Below, piece by piece: positions 45,191-52,779 of a stretch of 64,000 bases of DNA (within the stretch, counting starts at the first letter, position 1; each line of letters starts with the position of its first letter). This stretch comes from Cyanobium sp. E1_MAG_00006. Lineage in GTDB: Bacteria; Cyanobacteriota; Cyanobacteriia; PCC-6307; Cyanobiaceae. The stretch is taken from contig JAIYAQ010000023.1 in assembly GCA_027488975.1 (NCBI GenBank), positions 116,536 to 180,535 of the forward strand, written 5' to 3'. The position numbers were made by a program, and so were the translations under genes. The notes under the pieces are model-generated. The model was not told the origin of the DNA. It did not search any database and worked only from the letters and a program-made list of their open reading frames with translations.

Positions 45191-45260
45191 GGTGGCTGGT
45201 GGCTGCTGTAGGCGGCTGTAGGCGGCTGTAGGCGGCTGGTGGGCGGTGGCGGTAGCTGGT
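45191..45260 (+). repeat. Seven imperfect 10-bp tandem units (GGCGGCTGTA)
   Basis: Units read GGTGGCTGGT, GGCTGCTGTA, GGCGGCTGTA, GGCGGCTGTA, GGCGGCTGGT, GGGCGGTGGC, GGTAGCTGGT. The middle two are identical. The period is close to one helical turn. The block lies between the AT-rich promoter zone and the sqr start. Confidence 0.75.
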
Positions 45261-45335
45261 GATCGGTTGCTCACTGGCCGAATGCCCCGCCTCTGGCTAG
45301 ATCAGGAGTTGAGCGTCGTCGCGGTTCCGCTGGCC

Positions 45336-46583
45336 ATGGCCCATCACCAGGTCCTGATCGTGGGCGGCGGTGCCGCCGGCCTCACCGTGGCGGCGCGCCT
45401 GACGCGCCTGCGGCCCACCCTTGAGGTGGCCATCCTTGAGCCGGCCAGCGATCACTACTACCAACCGGGCTGGACCCTGGTGGGTGCCGGTGTGTTCAGC
45501 CTGGAGCAGACGCGCCGCAACGAGGCGGATCTGATTCCCGCCGGCGTCACCTGGATCCGGGAAGGGGTTGCCAGCTTCGACCCCGCGGCCAACCGCATCA
45601 CCACCAGCGGTGGCCAGACCCTCAGTTATGACGCCCTGGTGGTGGCCACCGGCATGACGCTCTGCTGGGAGGCGATCAAGGGATTGCCCGAAGCCCTCGG
45701 CAGCGGCGGTGTGTGCAGCAACTACTCGCGCGAGCACGCCGCCTACACCTGGGAGTGCATCCAGGGCTTCCAGGGCGGCAACGCCGTGTTCACCTGCCCC
45801 CCTATGCCGATCAAGTGCCCGGGGGCTCCGCAGAAGATCGCCTACCTGGCGGACGACGTGATCAAGCGCGATCCGGCGCTGGCCGCCAGAAGCCAGGTGA
45901 TCTATGCCACCGCCACACCGGGCATCTTCGGTGTGCCCACCTATGCCGCACCGCTGCGGGAGGTGGTGAAGCGCAAGGGCATCGACGCCCGCTACAGCCA
46001 TGTGCTCACGGAGGTGCGGCCCGCCACCAAGGAGGCCGTGTTCCGCGTGCAGCCCGCCAGCCCGAACCACGGCGAGGGGGAGGAGCCGCGCGAGGAGGTG
46101 ATCTCCTATGAGCTGCTGCACGTGACCCCGCCGATGACGGCGCCCGATGTGGTGGCCCAGAGCCCCCTGGCTGCCAGCAGCGGTTTTGTGGAGGTGGACA
46201 AGCACTCCCTGCAGCATGTGCGCTTCGCCAACGTGTTCGCCATCGGCGACGTGAGCGGCATGCCCAACTCCAAGACCGCCGCCGCCGTGCGCGGCCAGGC
46301 GCCGGTGCTGGTGGGCAACCTGCTGGCCCAGCTCGACGGCGGCAAGGGCAACGGCTCCTACGACGGCTACAGCTGCTGTCCGCTGATCACCGGCTATGGC
46401 AAAACAATCATGGCCGAGTTCAACTACGAGCAGCAGCCCGTTCCCTCCTTCCCCCTGGATCCCACCCAGGAGCGCTGGAGCATGTGGATCGTCAAGACGA
46501 AGGTCTTGCCCTGGCTCTACTGGAACCGCATGCTGCGGGGTGCCGACCATGAGCGGCGCTTCATGCCGGGCCTGGCGCCCTGA
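45336..46583 (+). CDS. sqr: Type II sulfide:quinone oxidoreductase
   Basis: Start at ATG 45336 (MAHHQVLIVGGGAAGLTVAA), 415 residues. FAD binding by the GGGAAG turn; VVATGMTLCWEAIKGLPEAL; cysteines in AVFTCPPMPIKCPGAPQK; FAIGDVSGMPNSKTAAAVRGQAPV, the second FAD contact; YSCCPLITGYGKTIMAEF and a C-terminal amphipathic part (LPWLYWNRMLRG) for membrane attachment. This pattern is that of type II SQR (mitochondrial/HMT2-like), which oxidises sulfide at high concentrations and passes electrons to quinone. It may serve detoxification of sulfide. A longer frame upstream runs through the repeats and is unlikely coding. Confidence 0.9.
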   Translation: MAHHQVLIVGGGAAGLTVAARLTRLRPTLEVAILEPASDHYYQPGWTLVGAGVFSLEQTRRNEADLIPAGVTWIREGVASFDPAANRITTSGGQTLSYDALVVATGMTLCWEAIKGLPEALGSGGVCSNYSREHAAYTWECIQGFQGGNAVFTCPPMPIKCPGAPQKIAYLADDVIKRDPALAARSQVIYATATPGIFGVPTYAAPLREVVKRKGIDARYSHVLTEVRPATKEAVFRVQPASPNHGEGEEPREEVISYELLHVTPPMTAPDVVAQSPLAASSGFVEVDKHSLQHVRFANVFAIGDVSGMPNSKTAAAVRGQAPVLVGNLLAQLDGGKGNGSYDGYSCCPLITGYGKTIMAEFNYEQQPVPSFPLDPTQERWSMWIVKTKVLPWLYWNRMLRGADHERRFMPGLAP

Positions 46584-46616
46584 GGCTGTGACACTGTTCC
46601 GCGGGGAGGCGGTTGG

Positions 46617-47126
46617 ATGGCTGATCTTCTATTGATCGCGGCGAGCAACGGCGAGAACCTCAAGCTGGCCCACCGGTTTGCCGCTGCTGCGCAAGCGATG
46701 GGTCGCGGCACGGATGTGCTGGATCTCACGGCGCTCGATCTGCCGTTGTTCACCCCGCCCGCCAGGGATCACGGCACCCCAGCCGCTGTGGCGGATCTTG
46801 AAGCCCGGCTGCGCGCCTCGCCGCGCTGGGTGATCTGCGCTCCGGAATACAACGGCTCGATCCCACCGGTGCTCACCAGTGCCATCGCCTGGCTGTCGGT
46901 TCAGGGGGATGATTTCCGCGCGTTGTTCAACTGCCGGCCGATCGCCATCGCCACCCATTCAGGCGGGGGTGGAGCCACGGCCTTGATGGCCCTGCGTCTG
47001 CAGCTGGCCCATCTCGGTGCCCATGTGGTGGGGCGTCAGGTGCTGAGCAACAACGCCAATCCCGCCAAGGACGCCAGCATCGCCGATGTGCTTGCCAGGC
47101 TTGATCAGCTCCAGGCCACCGACTGA
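46617..47126 (+). CDS. NADPH-dependent FMN reductase-family protein
   Basis: A 169-residue flavodoxin-like protein. LLLIAASNGENLKLAHRFAAAA is the FMN phosphate loop (altered from GSxRxxS), CAPEYNGSIPPVLTSAIAWLS is the conserved PEYNGS motif that stacks on FMN, and ATHSGGGGATALMALRLQLA closes the site. It likely reduces quinones or other substrates with NAD(P)H. It follows sqr by 33 bases and overlaps pirin by one, so the three genes probably form an operon tied to redox stress. Confidence 0.88.
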   Translation: MADLLLIAASNGENLKLAHRFAAAAQAMGRGTDVLDLTALDLPLFTPPARDHGTPAAVADLEARLRASPRWVICAPEYNGSIPPVLTSAIAWLSVQGDDFRALFNCRPIAIATHSGGGGATALMALRLQLAHLGAHVVGRQVLSNNANPAKDASIADVLARLDQLQATD

Positions 47127-47812
47127 TGCTGTTGCGCCCCGCTGCCGAACGCTTTCACAGCCGTCTCGACTGGCTCGACAGTTGGCACAGCTTCTCCTTC
47201 GCCGGCCACCACGATCCGGCCTGGATGGGCTTCGGCCCTTTGCGGGTGATCAATGACGACACCATTGCCGCCGGCGGGGGCTTCGGCATGCACCCCCACC
47301 GCGACATGGAAATCATCACGGTGATGGTGGAGGGTGCGCTGCAGCACCGTGATTCCCTCGGCCATACCGAGCTGCTCCGAGCCGGCGAGGTGCAGCGCAT
47401 GAGTGCCGGAACCGGCGTGGTGCACAGCGAGATGAACAGCGGTGATCAGGCGTGCCGGTTGCTGCAGATCTGGATCGAGCCCGAGCAGCTCGGCACGCCG
47501 CCGGCCTACGAGCAGAAGCCCTTTGCCATCGGGCCCGGCTGGACACCCCTGCTGGATCCAGCGTGCGCCGCTGGCGCCATGGCGATCCAGCGCTCCGTGC
47601 GCCTCTGGCGCGCCCGGCCCCGGGCCGGGGATTCCCTCGCCCTGCCGCTGGTTGAGGGGCGTGCCGCCTGGTTGCAGCTGATCGATGGTGCCCTAATGGC
47701 GCCGCTGCCGTTGCAGCGCGGCGATGGGCTGGGGTTCACGGCCGGTGAGCTGACGCCGCCGCTGCTGGCCGATGCGTCAGGCGCCGATCTGCTGCTGTTC
47801 GAGCTGGCCTGA
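47126..47812 (+). CDS. Pirin-family bicupin
   Basis: A 228-residue YhaK/YhhW-like pirin. The metal-binding cupin shows GFGMHPHRDMEIITVMVEGAL, then LQHRDSLGHTELLRAGEVQR and MSAGTGVVHSEMN, with His, His, His and Glu ligands in place. Such proteins are quercetin-2,3-dioxygenase-like or redox sensors. The short N-terminus (SWHSFSFAGHHDPAWMGFG) is family-typical. Its ATG overlaps the flavin-reductase stop by one base. Confidence 0.92.
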   Translation: MLLRPAAERFHSRLDWLDSWHSFSFAGHHDPAWMGFGPLRVINDDTIAAGGGFGMHPHRDMEIITVMVEGALQHRDSLGHTELLRAGEVQRMSAGTGVVHSEMNSGDQACRLLQIWIEPEQLGTPPAYEQKPFAIGPGWTPLLDPACAAGAMAIQRSVRLWRARPRAGDSLALPLVEGRAAWLQLIDGALMAPLPLQRGDGLGFTAGELTPPLLADASGADLLLFELA

Positions 47813-47896
47813 GCGGCATCGGCATCCAGGCGACCTGCAGATGTTGTGAAGGCCACCGTCGGCCCGCTGCGGACGGATCAGCCTGAAGGGATGGCG

Positions 47897-48199
47897 ATGT
47901 CCCCCGTGCAGCATCACGCCTTCCCCCCGATCTCCAAGCGGGCGCGCGTGTACCGGCTCACCGATGGCAAGGGCGTCCCGCACGCGGTACTCGATGAGTG
48001 CTTTGAATCGCTTGATGGGGCCCTTGAGGCTGCTCTCGAGTGGATTGAACAGCAGCGTCTGGTGGAGTCCGATGCGGGGCTCAGTGAGCGCCATGCGGCG
48101 CTGTGTCTGCACTTCGGCGTTGAGGTGAGCACGCCCAGCGGCGACTGGCGAACCCTGCGTCACGCCGGCCTGACGGGGTTCTCTCCAGCCCCCTGCTGA
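47897..48199 (+). CDS. Small paralogous protein A (100 aa), unknown function
   Basis: I chose ATG 47897 because GAAGGG stands six bases before it; an ATG two codons earlier and a GTG at 47846 are alternatives. The core RVYRLTDGKGVPHAVLDECF, ESLDGALEAALEWIEQQR, and GVEVSTPSGDWRTLRHAG matches the next gene's product. It is a soluble protein of mixed alpha/beta character. The pair seems to be a tandem duplication within a picocyanobacterial family I cannot name. Confidence 0.6.
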   Translation: MSPVQHHAFPPISKRARVYRLTDGKGVPHAVLDECFESLDGALEAALEWIEQQRLVESDAGLSERHAALCLHFGVEVSTPSGDWRTLRHAGLTGFSPAPC

Positions 48200-48363
48200 G
48201 GCTGCACCCCCCAGCGGTTCGATCGTCCCCCTGCCGCTGCTTCTGCTGATCCACCGGAGCCTGCCGCGCCGGTGCTGAACCCTCTGCTGGGCAAACAGCA
48301 GCCGCTGTGACAGATCCTGCTGCCGGAGACCTGCAGGATTTCTCGATCAGCCGAACCGGCTCC

Positions 48364-48579
48364 ATGCCCCAATACCGCCTGATCGATCACCGTGGTGCCC
48401 CGCATCCGGTGCTCGACGATCTCTACGACTCCCTCGAGGCCGCCTGGAGCGATGCCCGCAGCTGGTGGGGGCAACACCTCGGCAGGCCTGAGCCTGCGGA
48501 GCAGCTTGAGCCGATGGCGATCGGAATCGAAGTGAGCACCGCGTCCGGCAACTGGCGCACCGTGCGCCATCCCGGCTGA
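48364..48579 (+). CDS. Small paralogous protein B (71 aa), unknown function
   Basis: ATG 48364 gives MPQYRLIDHRGAPHPVLDDL, aligning with YRLTDGKGVPHAVLDE of paralogue A; a GTG at 48307 would add 19 unconserved residues. The shared ending is GIEVSTASGNWRTVRHPG. A middle helix (YDSLEAAWSDARSWWGQHL) is also common to both. It lies 165 bases after A. Confidence 0.6.
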   Translation: MPQYRLIDHRGAPHPVLDDLYDSLEAAWSDARSWWGQHLGRPEPAEQLEPMAIGIEVSTASGNWRTVRHPG

Positions 48580-48595
48580 GCCGGATCCTCTGCCG

Positions 48596-49033
48596 ATGAA
48601 GAAGATCGACGCGATCATCCGCCCCGAGGCCCTGCTGCCGCTGCAGCAGGCGTTGGTGGCGGCGGGGGTGCCGGGGATGTCCGCCTCGGATGTGCGTGGC
48701 CTTGGCCGCCAGGGGACACAGGTGCAGTGCTGCATGCGCACCGGCCGCATTGGCGATGCCAAGGTGTTCACGCGAACCCTCGATACGGCCCTGCGCATCC
48801 GCATCGCGGAGAAGGGGCATCAGATCCAGACAGCCCCTTCCCGCAGCGGACGCTGCCGCTTCATCCACACGGCGCGGGCGACGGGACCCAGCAGCGGCGC
48901 CCCCAGGGCGAGGCTGTGGCGCAGCAGGGCGTTGTGGCCGATCCAGTGCCCCTGGCGCGCCTCAGCAAGCTGCAGCTGCTGCAGGCGGCTGATCTCAGGC
49001 CGCCGCAGCTGCTCGATCCGCTGGCAGGCCTGA
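48596..49033 (+). pseudogene. P-II (GlnB-like) gene with internal deletion and runaway 3' end
   Basis: Residues 1-39 (MKKIDAIIRPEALLPLQQAL, VAAGVPGMSASDVRGLGRQ) match the first strand and helix of P-II. The frame then jumps to MRTGRIGDAKVFTRTLDTAL and RIRIAEKG, the end of P-II. About 37 residues are missing, including the T-loop and the second helix, without loss of frame. After residue ~79 no stop occurs until 49033, so the last ~66 codons are read antisense through the 3' end of the FAD monooxygenase gene. Normal P-II signalling (2-oxoglutarate/ATP binding, T-loop contacts) would be lost. Probably a decayed P-II paralogue; a shortened functional protein is not excluded. Confidence 0.6.
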
Positions 49034-50034
49034 TCCAGCGCGATGGGATTGCCCTCGCTGGCCAGCAGCTCGCGGGCGGTCACCAGGCTGTCGCGCAGGG
49101 CCATGTTGATGCCCTGGGCGCGGATCGGGCTCATCGGGTGGGCGGCATCCCCCAGCAGCAGCAGCCCAGGCACATGCCAGCGGCGGGCCTGCCCCACTTG
49201 CACGCGGAAGCGCTGTGAGCCGCTCAGTTGATCCGCCTGGCGCCGCAGCAGGGCGGCCAGCGGCGGCGGCGCCAGGCGCGCGATCGCCTCAGCCCACTCC
49301 CTGGCGGATCGCCGCGGCAGCGGTTCGCCCGGCCGCAGCAACCAGCCCAGCTGCAGCTCCCCCATGGCACCACGGCAGGCGCTGGCGATGGCACCGCCGC
49401 CCACCAGGGTGTGGAACCCGGCGATCGGGTCTGGTTGCGGCTCCGCGACTGCTTCTGCCGGCAGCTGGAACCAGAGCAGATCCAGCGGGGCACCCCGCCG
49501 CTGCAGCGGCAGCGGGGCTGCCTGGCGCAGCTGCGAGTCGCGGCCATCGCAGGCGATCACGAGGTCGGCCTCCAGGCTGCGGCCATCGGCCAGCATCACG
49601 CCGCAGATCCGCCCCTCGGCGCTGCTCCCGGCCGGGTGGGGTCGCCGCAGCAGACCGCTGACCGTTACGCCCGATTGCCAGTCGAAGCTCTGTAGTGCCA
49701 AGGCCTCCTGCAGCAAGGCCTCCAGCAGTGCCTGCTGCGGCACCAGTCGGCACGGCTGCAGGCAACCCATCGGTTCGGCCACCTGGAACAGCAAGCGGCC
49801 CTCCAGCCAGACGCTCCAGCCGGCCAGGTTCCGCTGCGGCAGCTGCTGCAACAGCGGCCACAGGCCCATGCGGGTGAGGGCCTCAAGCCCGCAGGGCAGC
49901 AACGCATCGCCGCGCAGGCCGCGGGCGAAATCCCGGCGCGCCTCCAGCAGGGTGACGCTGCGGCCGGCCCTGGCGAGCTGCAGGGCGAGGCTCAGTCCCG
50001 CCGGTCCGGCGCCCACCACGATCAACCGGTTCAT
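48820..50034 (-). CDS. FAD-dependent monooxygenase (UbiH/PHBH-like)
   Basis: Start at ATG 50034 (MNRLIVVGAGPAGLSLALQL). The 404-residue flavoprotein has the GxGxxG dinucleotide fold, then LVIACDGRDSQLRQA (DG motif), and LLLLGDAAHPMSPIRAQGINMALRDS, the GD motif that contacts FAD ribityl. These define class A hydroxylases that act on aromatic or quinone-like substrates. Its 3' end overlaps the P-II remnant by 214 bases in antisense. Substrate unknown. Confidence 0.88.
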   Translation of the reverse strand: MNRLIVVGAGPAGLSLALQLARAGRSVTLLEARRDFARGLRGDALLPCGLEALTRMGLWPLLQQLPQRNLAGWSVWLEGRLLFQVAEPMGCLQPCRLVPQQALLEALLQEALALQSFDWQSGVTVSGLLRRPHPAGSSAEGRICGVMLADGRSLEADLVIACDGRDSQLRQAAPLPLQRRGAPLDLLWFQLPAEAVAEPQPDPIAGFHTLVGGGAIASACRGAMGELQLGWLLRPGEPLPRRSAREWAEAIARLAPPPLAALLRRQADQLSGSQRFRVQVGQARRWHVPGLLLLGDAAHPMSPIRAQGINMALRDSLVTARELLASEGNPIALDQACQRIEQLRRPEISRLQQLQLAEARQGHWIGHNALLRHSLALGAPLLGPVARAVWMKRQRPLREGAVWI

Positions 50035-50123
50035 GAAGTTGCCTATCCAGCCGGGCCAACTTGTTCCGCTTGCAGCCTTGCTCTGGCTATTGCGTGGGAG
50101 TGAGGCGTTGCTGGTGCCATCCC

Positions 50124-50372
50124 ATGTCGTTCGATCTGCTGATTCCCTGGACCGATCCCTGCAGCGGTGGCTGCGCGGACCATCCCGAGCGCTACGCCCT
50201 GCGGGCTCTGGCGGGGGGGTTGTATCTGGGCATCGCCACCAATGAGAGGATCGAGCCAGTGGAGGATCTTCAGCGGGCCTGGATCTTCCGCACGCACGAC
50301 CGGGCCGTGACAGCCGCCCGCGAGATCTCAGCCACCTTCGGCCAGGCCTTGGATGTGGTGAAGCTGCGTTGA
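50124..50372 (+). CDS. Small hypothetical protein (82 aa)
   Basis: ATG 50124 gives MSFDLLIPWTDPCSGGCADH, continuing PERYALRALAGGLYLGIATN and ERIEPVEDLQRAWIFRTHDR. The four-cysteine-poor N-terminus (DPCSGGC) could bind a metal, but this is speculative. Its TGA abuts the stop of the convergent HdeD gene. No family known to me. Confidence 0.5.
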   Translation: MSFDLLIPWTDPCSGGCADHPERYALRALAGGLYLGIATNERIEPVEDLQRAWIFRTHDRAVTAAREISATFGQALDVVKLR

Positions 50373-50879
50373 TCAGGCTTGGGGCGAGTCCGAGCTGGTG
50401 ATCAGGCGGAAGGCGGTGAAGAACAGCGAGATCCCGAACAGGGTTCCCACGGCCCAGAGGCTGTCGCTCGGCCACTCCGCCACCAGCAGCCCGCCGAGCA
50501 GGGCGGTCACCACACCGTCGACCAGCACCAGCCCGCGGGCTTCGGCCTGGCTGGCGGCTGCGGCGGCCAGCTCCATCACGCCTTCGAAGATCAGCAGCAA
50601 GCCCACGAACAGCGTGAGGCTCACCTCGCTCTCCACCGGGTAGGCCACCACCCACAGGCCGGCTACCAGATAAAAGATGCCGGAGAGGGCCCGGAAGAGC
50701 TTGCCCTTGCCCCCCTCCACCTGGCCGATGCGCAGCAGCTGGCCCACGCCAGCCACGGCTGCGATCACGCCGATGCTCAGGGTCAGGGCTGTGGCCGAGA
50801 GGAACGGCAGGGCAATCGAGGCCGCGGCTGCCAGGAACAGCAGAACGGCGGTGATGCGGCGCAGGGTGGTGGGCGTCAC
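50373..50879 (-). CDS. HdeD-family (DUF308) membrane protein
   Basis: A 168-residue protein of six short hydrophobic helices arranged as three similar pairs: AVLLFLAAAASIALPFLSAT, LSIGVIAAVAGVGQLLRIG, LSGIFYLVAGLWVVAYP, LFVGLLLIFEGVMELAAAA, LVDGVVTALLGGLLVAEWP and GTLFGISLFFTAFRLI. The YPVES and EWPSDS turns are typical of HdeD/DUF308, linked in enterics to acid stress. Function here unknown. Confidence 0.85.
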   Translation of the reverse strand: MTPTTLRRITAVLLFLAAAASIALPFLSATALTLSIGVIAAVAGVGQLLRIGQVEGGKGKLFRALSGIFYLVAGLWVVAYPVESEVSLTLFVGLLLIFEGVMELAAAAASQAEARGLVLVDGVVTALLGGLLVAEWPSDSLWAVGTLFGISLFFTAFRLITSSDSPQA

Positions 50880-51032
50880 GACGGAGGGGATGGTGTTCCG
50901 GTTCGCCTGACCTTAGGTGCGTTCGTGGCGGCTGTCCGGGGCCGGTCATGACGGCATGTCGCGCTGGTTTTACCCAGTCGCCGCCGGCCTCCTTAGGGTG
51001 CGGGCACTGTTCCTGCCCCTCCCGCCCAGCCC

Positions 51033-52013
51033 ATGGCCGCGATCTTCAGTGACAACAGCCTCACGATCGGAGGCACGCCGCTGGTGCAGCTGAACCGTGT
51101 GACGGAGGGCTGCGGAGCGCGTGTGCTGGCGAAGATCGAGGGGAGGAACCCGGCCTATTCGGTGAAGTGCCGGATCGGTGCGGCGATGATCGCGGCGGCG
51201 GAGCGTGATGGGCTGCTGGCTGGCGGCAAGGAGCTGATCGAACCCACCAGCGGCAACACGGGGATTGCGCTGGCCTTCGTGGCGGCGAGCAAGGGGATCC
51301 GGCTGACGTTGACGATGCCGGAAACGATGAGCCTGGAACGGCGCAAGCTGCTGACGGCCTATGGGGCGCATCTGGAGCTGACGGAAGGTCGGCTTGGCAT
51401 GAGCGGCGCGGTGAACCGTGCCAAGGAGATTGCAGCGGCGGATCCGGAGCGCTACGTGCTGCTGCAGCAGTTCGTGAATCCGGCGAACCCGCAGATCCAC
51501 CACGACACGACGGGCCCTGAGATCTGGAACGACACGGACGGCCAGGTGGATGTGGTGGTGGCGGGTGTGGGCACCGGCGGCACGATCACCGGCGTGAGCC
51601 GTTACATCAAGGGAACGCTGGGCAAGCCGCTGGTGAGCGTGGCGGTGGAACCGAAGAACAGCCCGGTGATCAGCCAGACCAGGGGCGGGCAGGCCCTGCA
51701 GCCTGGACCGCACAAGATCCAGGGGATCGGCGCTGGTTTCGTGCCGGGGAATCTGGATCTGGGCCTGCTGGATCGGGTGGAGCAGGTGAGCGATGAGGAG
51801 GCGGTCACGATGTCGCGCCGACTCATCAAGGAGGAGGGAATCCTGGCGGGGATCAGCTGCGGTGCCGCCGCGGTGGCGGCCCTGCGGTTGGCCCGCGAGG
51901 AGGCCTATGCAGGCAAGACGATCGTGGTAGTGCTGCCGGATTCCGGTGAGCGTTACCTGAGCTCGGTGCTGTTCGAGGGGATCTTCAACGAGCGGGGCCT
52001 GCCGGTGGGCTGA
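51033..52013 (+). CDS. cysK: Cysteine synthase A (O-acetylserine sulfhydrylase)
   Basis: A 326-residue PLP enzyme that makes cysteine from O-acetylserine and sulfide. It shows [12 protein letters not shown], the PLP lysine in [11 protein letters not shown], the substrate loop [11 protein letters not shown], and the phosphate-binding [11 protein letters not shown]. The usual CysK length is kept. Codons end in G (GCG, ACG, CCG, GGG) far more than in neighbours, which favour C. Close to sqr and rbr, it may help to use sulfide, but it is not in the same transcription unit. Confidence 0.95.
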   Translation: MAAIFSDNSLTIGGTPLVQLNRVTEGCGARVLAKIEGRNPAYSVKCRIGAAMIAAAERDGLLAGGKELIEPTSGNTGIALAFVAASKGIRLTLTMPETMSLERRKLLTAYGAHLELTEGRLGMSGAVNRAKEIAAADPERYVLLQQFVNPANPQIHHDTTGPEIWNDTDGQVDVVVAGVGTGGTITGVSRYIKGTLGKPLVSVAVEPKNSPVISQTRGGQALQPGPHKIQGIGAGFVPGNLDLGLLDRVEQVSDEEAVTMSRRLIKEEGILAGISCGAAAVAALRLAREEAYAGKTIVVVLPDSGERYLSSVLFEGIFNERGLPVG

Positions 52014-52034
52014 GCCCCGCCAGGGGCCGGCGCC

Positions 52035-52262
52035 TCAGTCGGCCAGCGGGGTGACGGCCTGGAGCTTCTCGTTGAGCTGCATCGCCATCGACTGACGCCC
52101 CACCGCGAGCACCTTGAGCGTGTCCTCGTGCATGCGCAACTGCGCATCCGCCACCTGCAGACCGCGCACGAGCTCCTTGAGCTCCTCGGGGAGGCTGTTG
52201 AGGTCGTAGCGCTTGCCCTCGAAGGTGAGAACGGGGGGCTGCTGTTGCGCTGAGTCGGTCAC
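52035..52262 (-). CDS. Small conserved cyanobacterial protein (DUF6447-like)
   Basis: A 75-residue protein: PVLTFEGKRYDLNSLPEELK, ELVRGLQVADAQLRMHEDTL, KVLAVGRQSMAMQLNEKLQ. The opening strand pair followed by a long helix fits small proteins annotated as DUF6447 (recalled, not checked). It is convergent with cysK, 21 bases away. Confidence 0.65.
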   Translation of the reverse strand: MTDSAQQQPPVLTFEGKRYDLNSLPEELKELVRGLQVADAQLRMHEDTLKVLAVGRQSMAMQLNEKLQAVTPLAD

Positions 52263-52289
52263 GGTGGTGGGAATCGATCAGCGCGCAGA

Positions 52290-52754
52290 TTAGGTGGGCT
52301 GGCCCGGGGGAGCATCGCTCCTGCCGGCCTCGGCATCGGCTTCGGCTGCGGCTTGGCTATGCGCCTTCGGCTGGCTGGCGGCGATCAGCTTCGGCACCGG
52401 CCGCAGTGGTCGCTTGAAGAAAAACATCAGCAGCGGCCCAACCTGCGAAGAGTCGGTCATCTCCCAGCCCTGCCGGCCGAGCAGATTGAGGAAGGTCTGC
52501 AGTTGTTCGGCCGGATGGCGGCTTCGGCGGGCTGTTTCGCTCTCCTCGCCGTACACCTCCGGGAACTCCCGGGCCAGGAAATCAGGGCTCAGGGTTCCCC
52601 GCAGGTGCTCGCTGGCGACCTGTGGGTCGGGCGGCTCGGGAGGTTTGCCCGGTTCCACGTTGATGTGCACCACCCGGTATTCCCACTGGGTCGGTACTGC
52701 CGGTGAGGCTGCGCTGGTGGGTGGGGCGGGCTGGGGCTCGGGCTGGATCGCCAT
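52290..52754 (-). CDS. DUF4177-like protein
   Basis: ATG at 52754 (MAIQPEPQPAPPTSAASPAV); a start at 52787 would run into the ABC exporter gene. After a Pro-rich leader the pattern WEYRVVHINVEPGK ... LQTFLNLLGRQGWEMTDSS ... LMFFFKRP follows the DUF4177 fold (WEY..., GWE..., hydrophobic strand). The tail is Ala/Glu-rich and disordered. 25 bases downstream of the ABC gene on the same strand. Confidence 0.6.
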   Translation of the reverse strand: MAIQPEPQPAPPTSAASPAVPTQWEYRVVHINVEPGKPPEPPDPQVASEHLRGTLSPDFLAREFPEVYGEESETARRSRHPAEQLQTFLNLLGRQGWEMTDSSQVGPLLMFFFKRPLRPVPKLIAASQPKAHSQAAAEADAEAGRSDAPPGQPT

Positions 52755-52779
52755 TGCCTGATCGCGGCCTTCGTTCAGG

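Noticed and set aside
45191..45260. CRISPR-like array
   Set aside because: Units are 10 bp without spacers; this is a simple tandem repeat.
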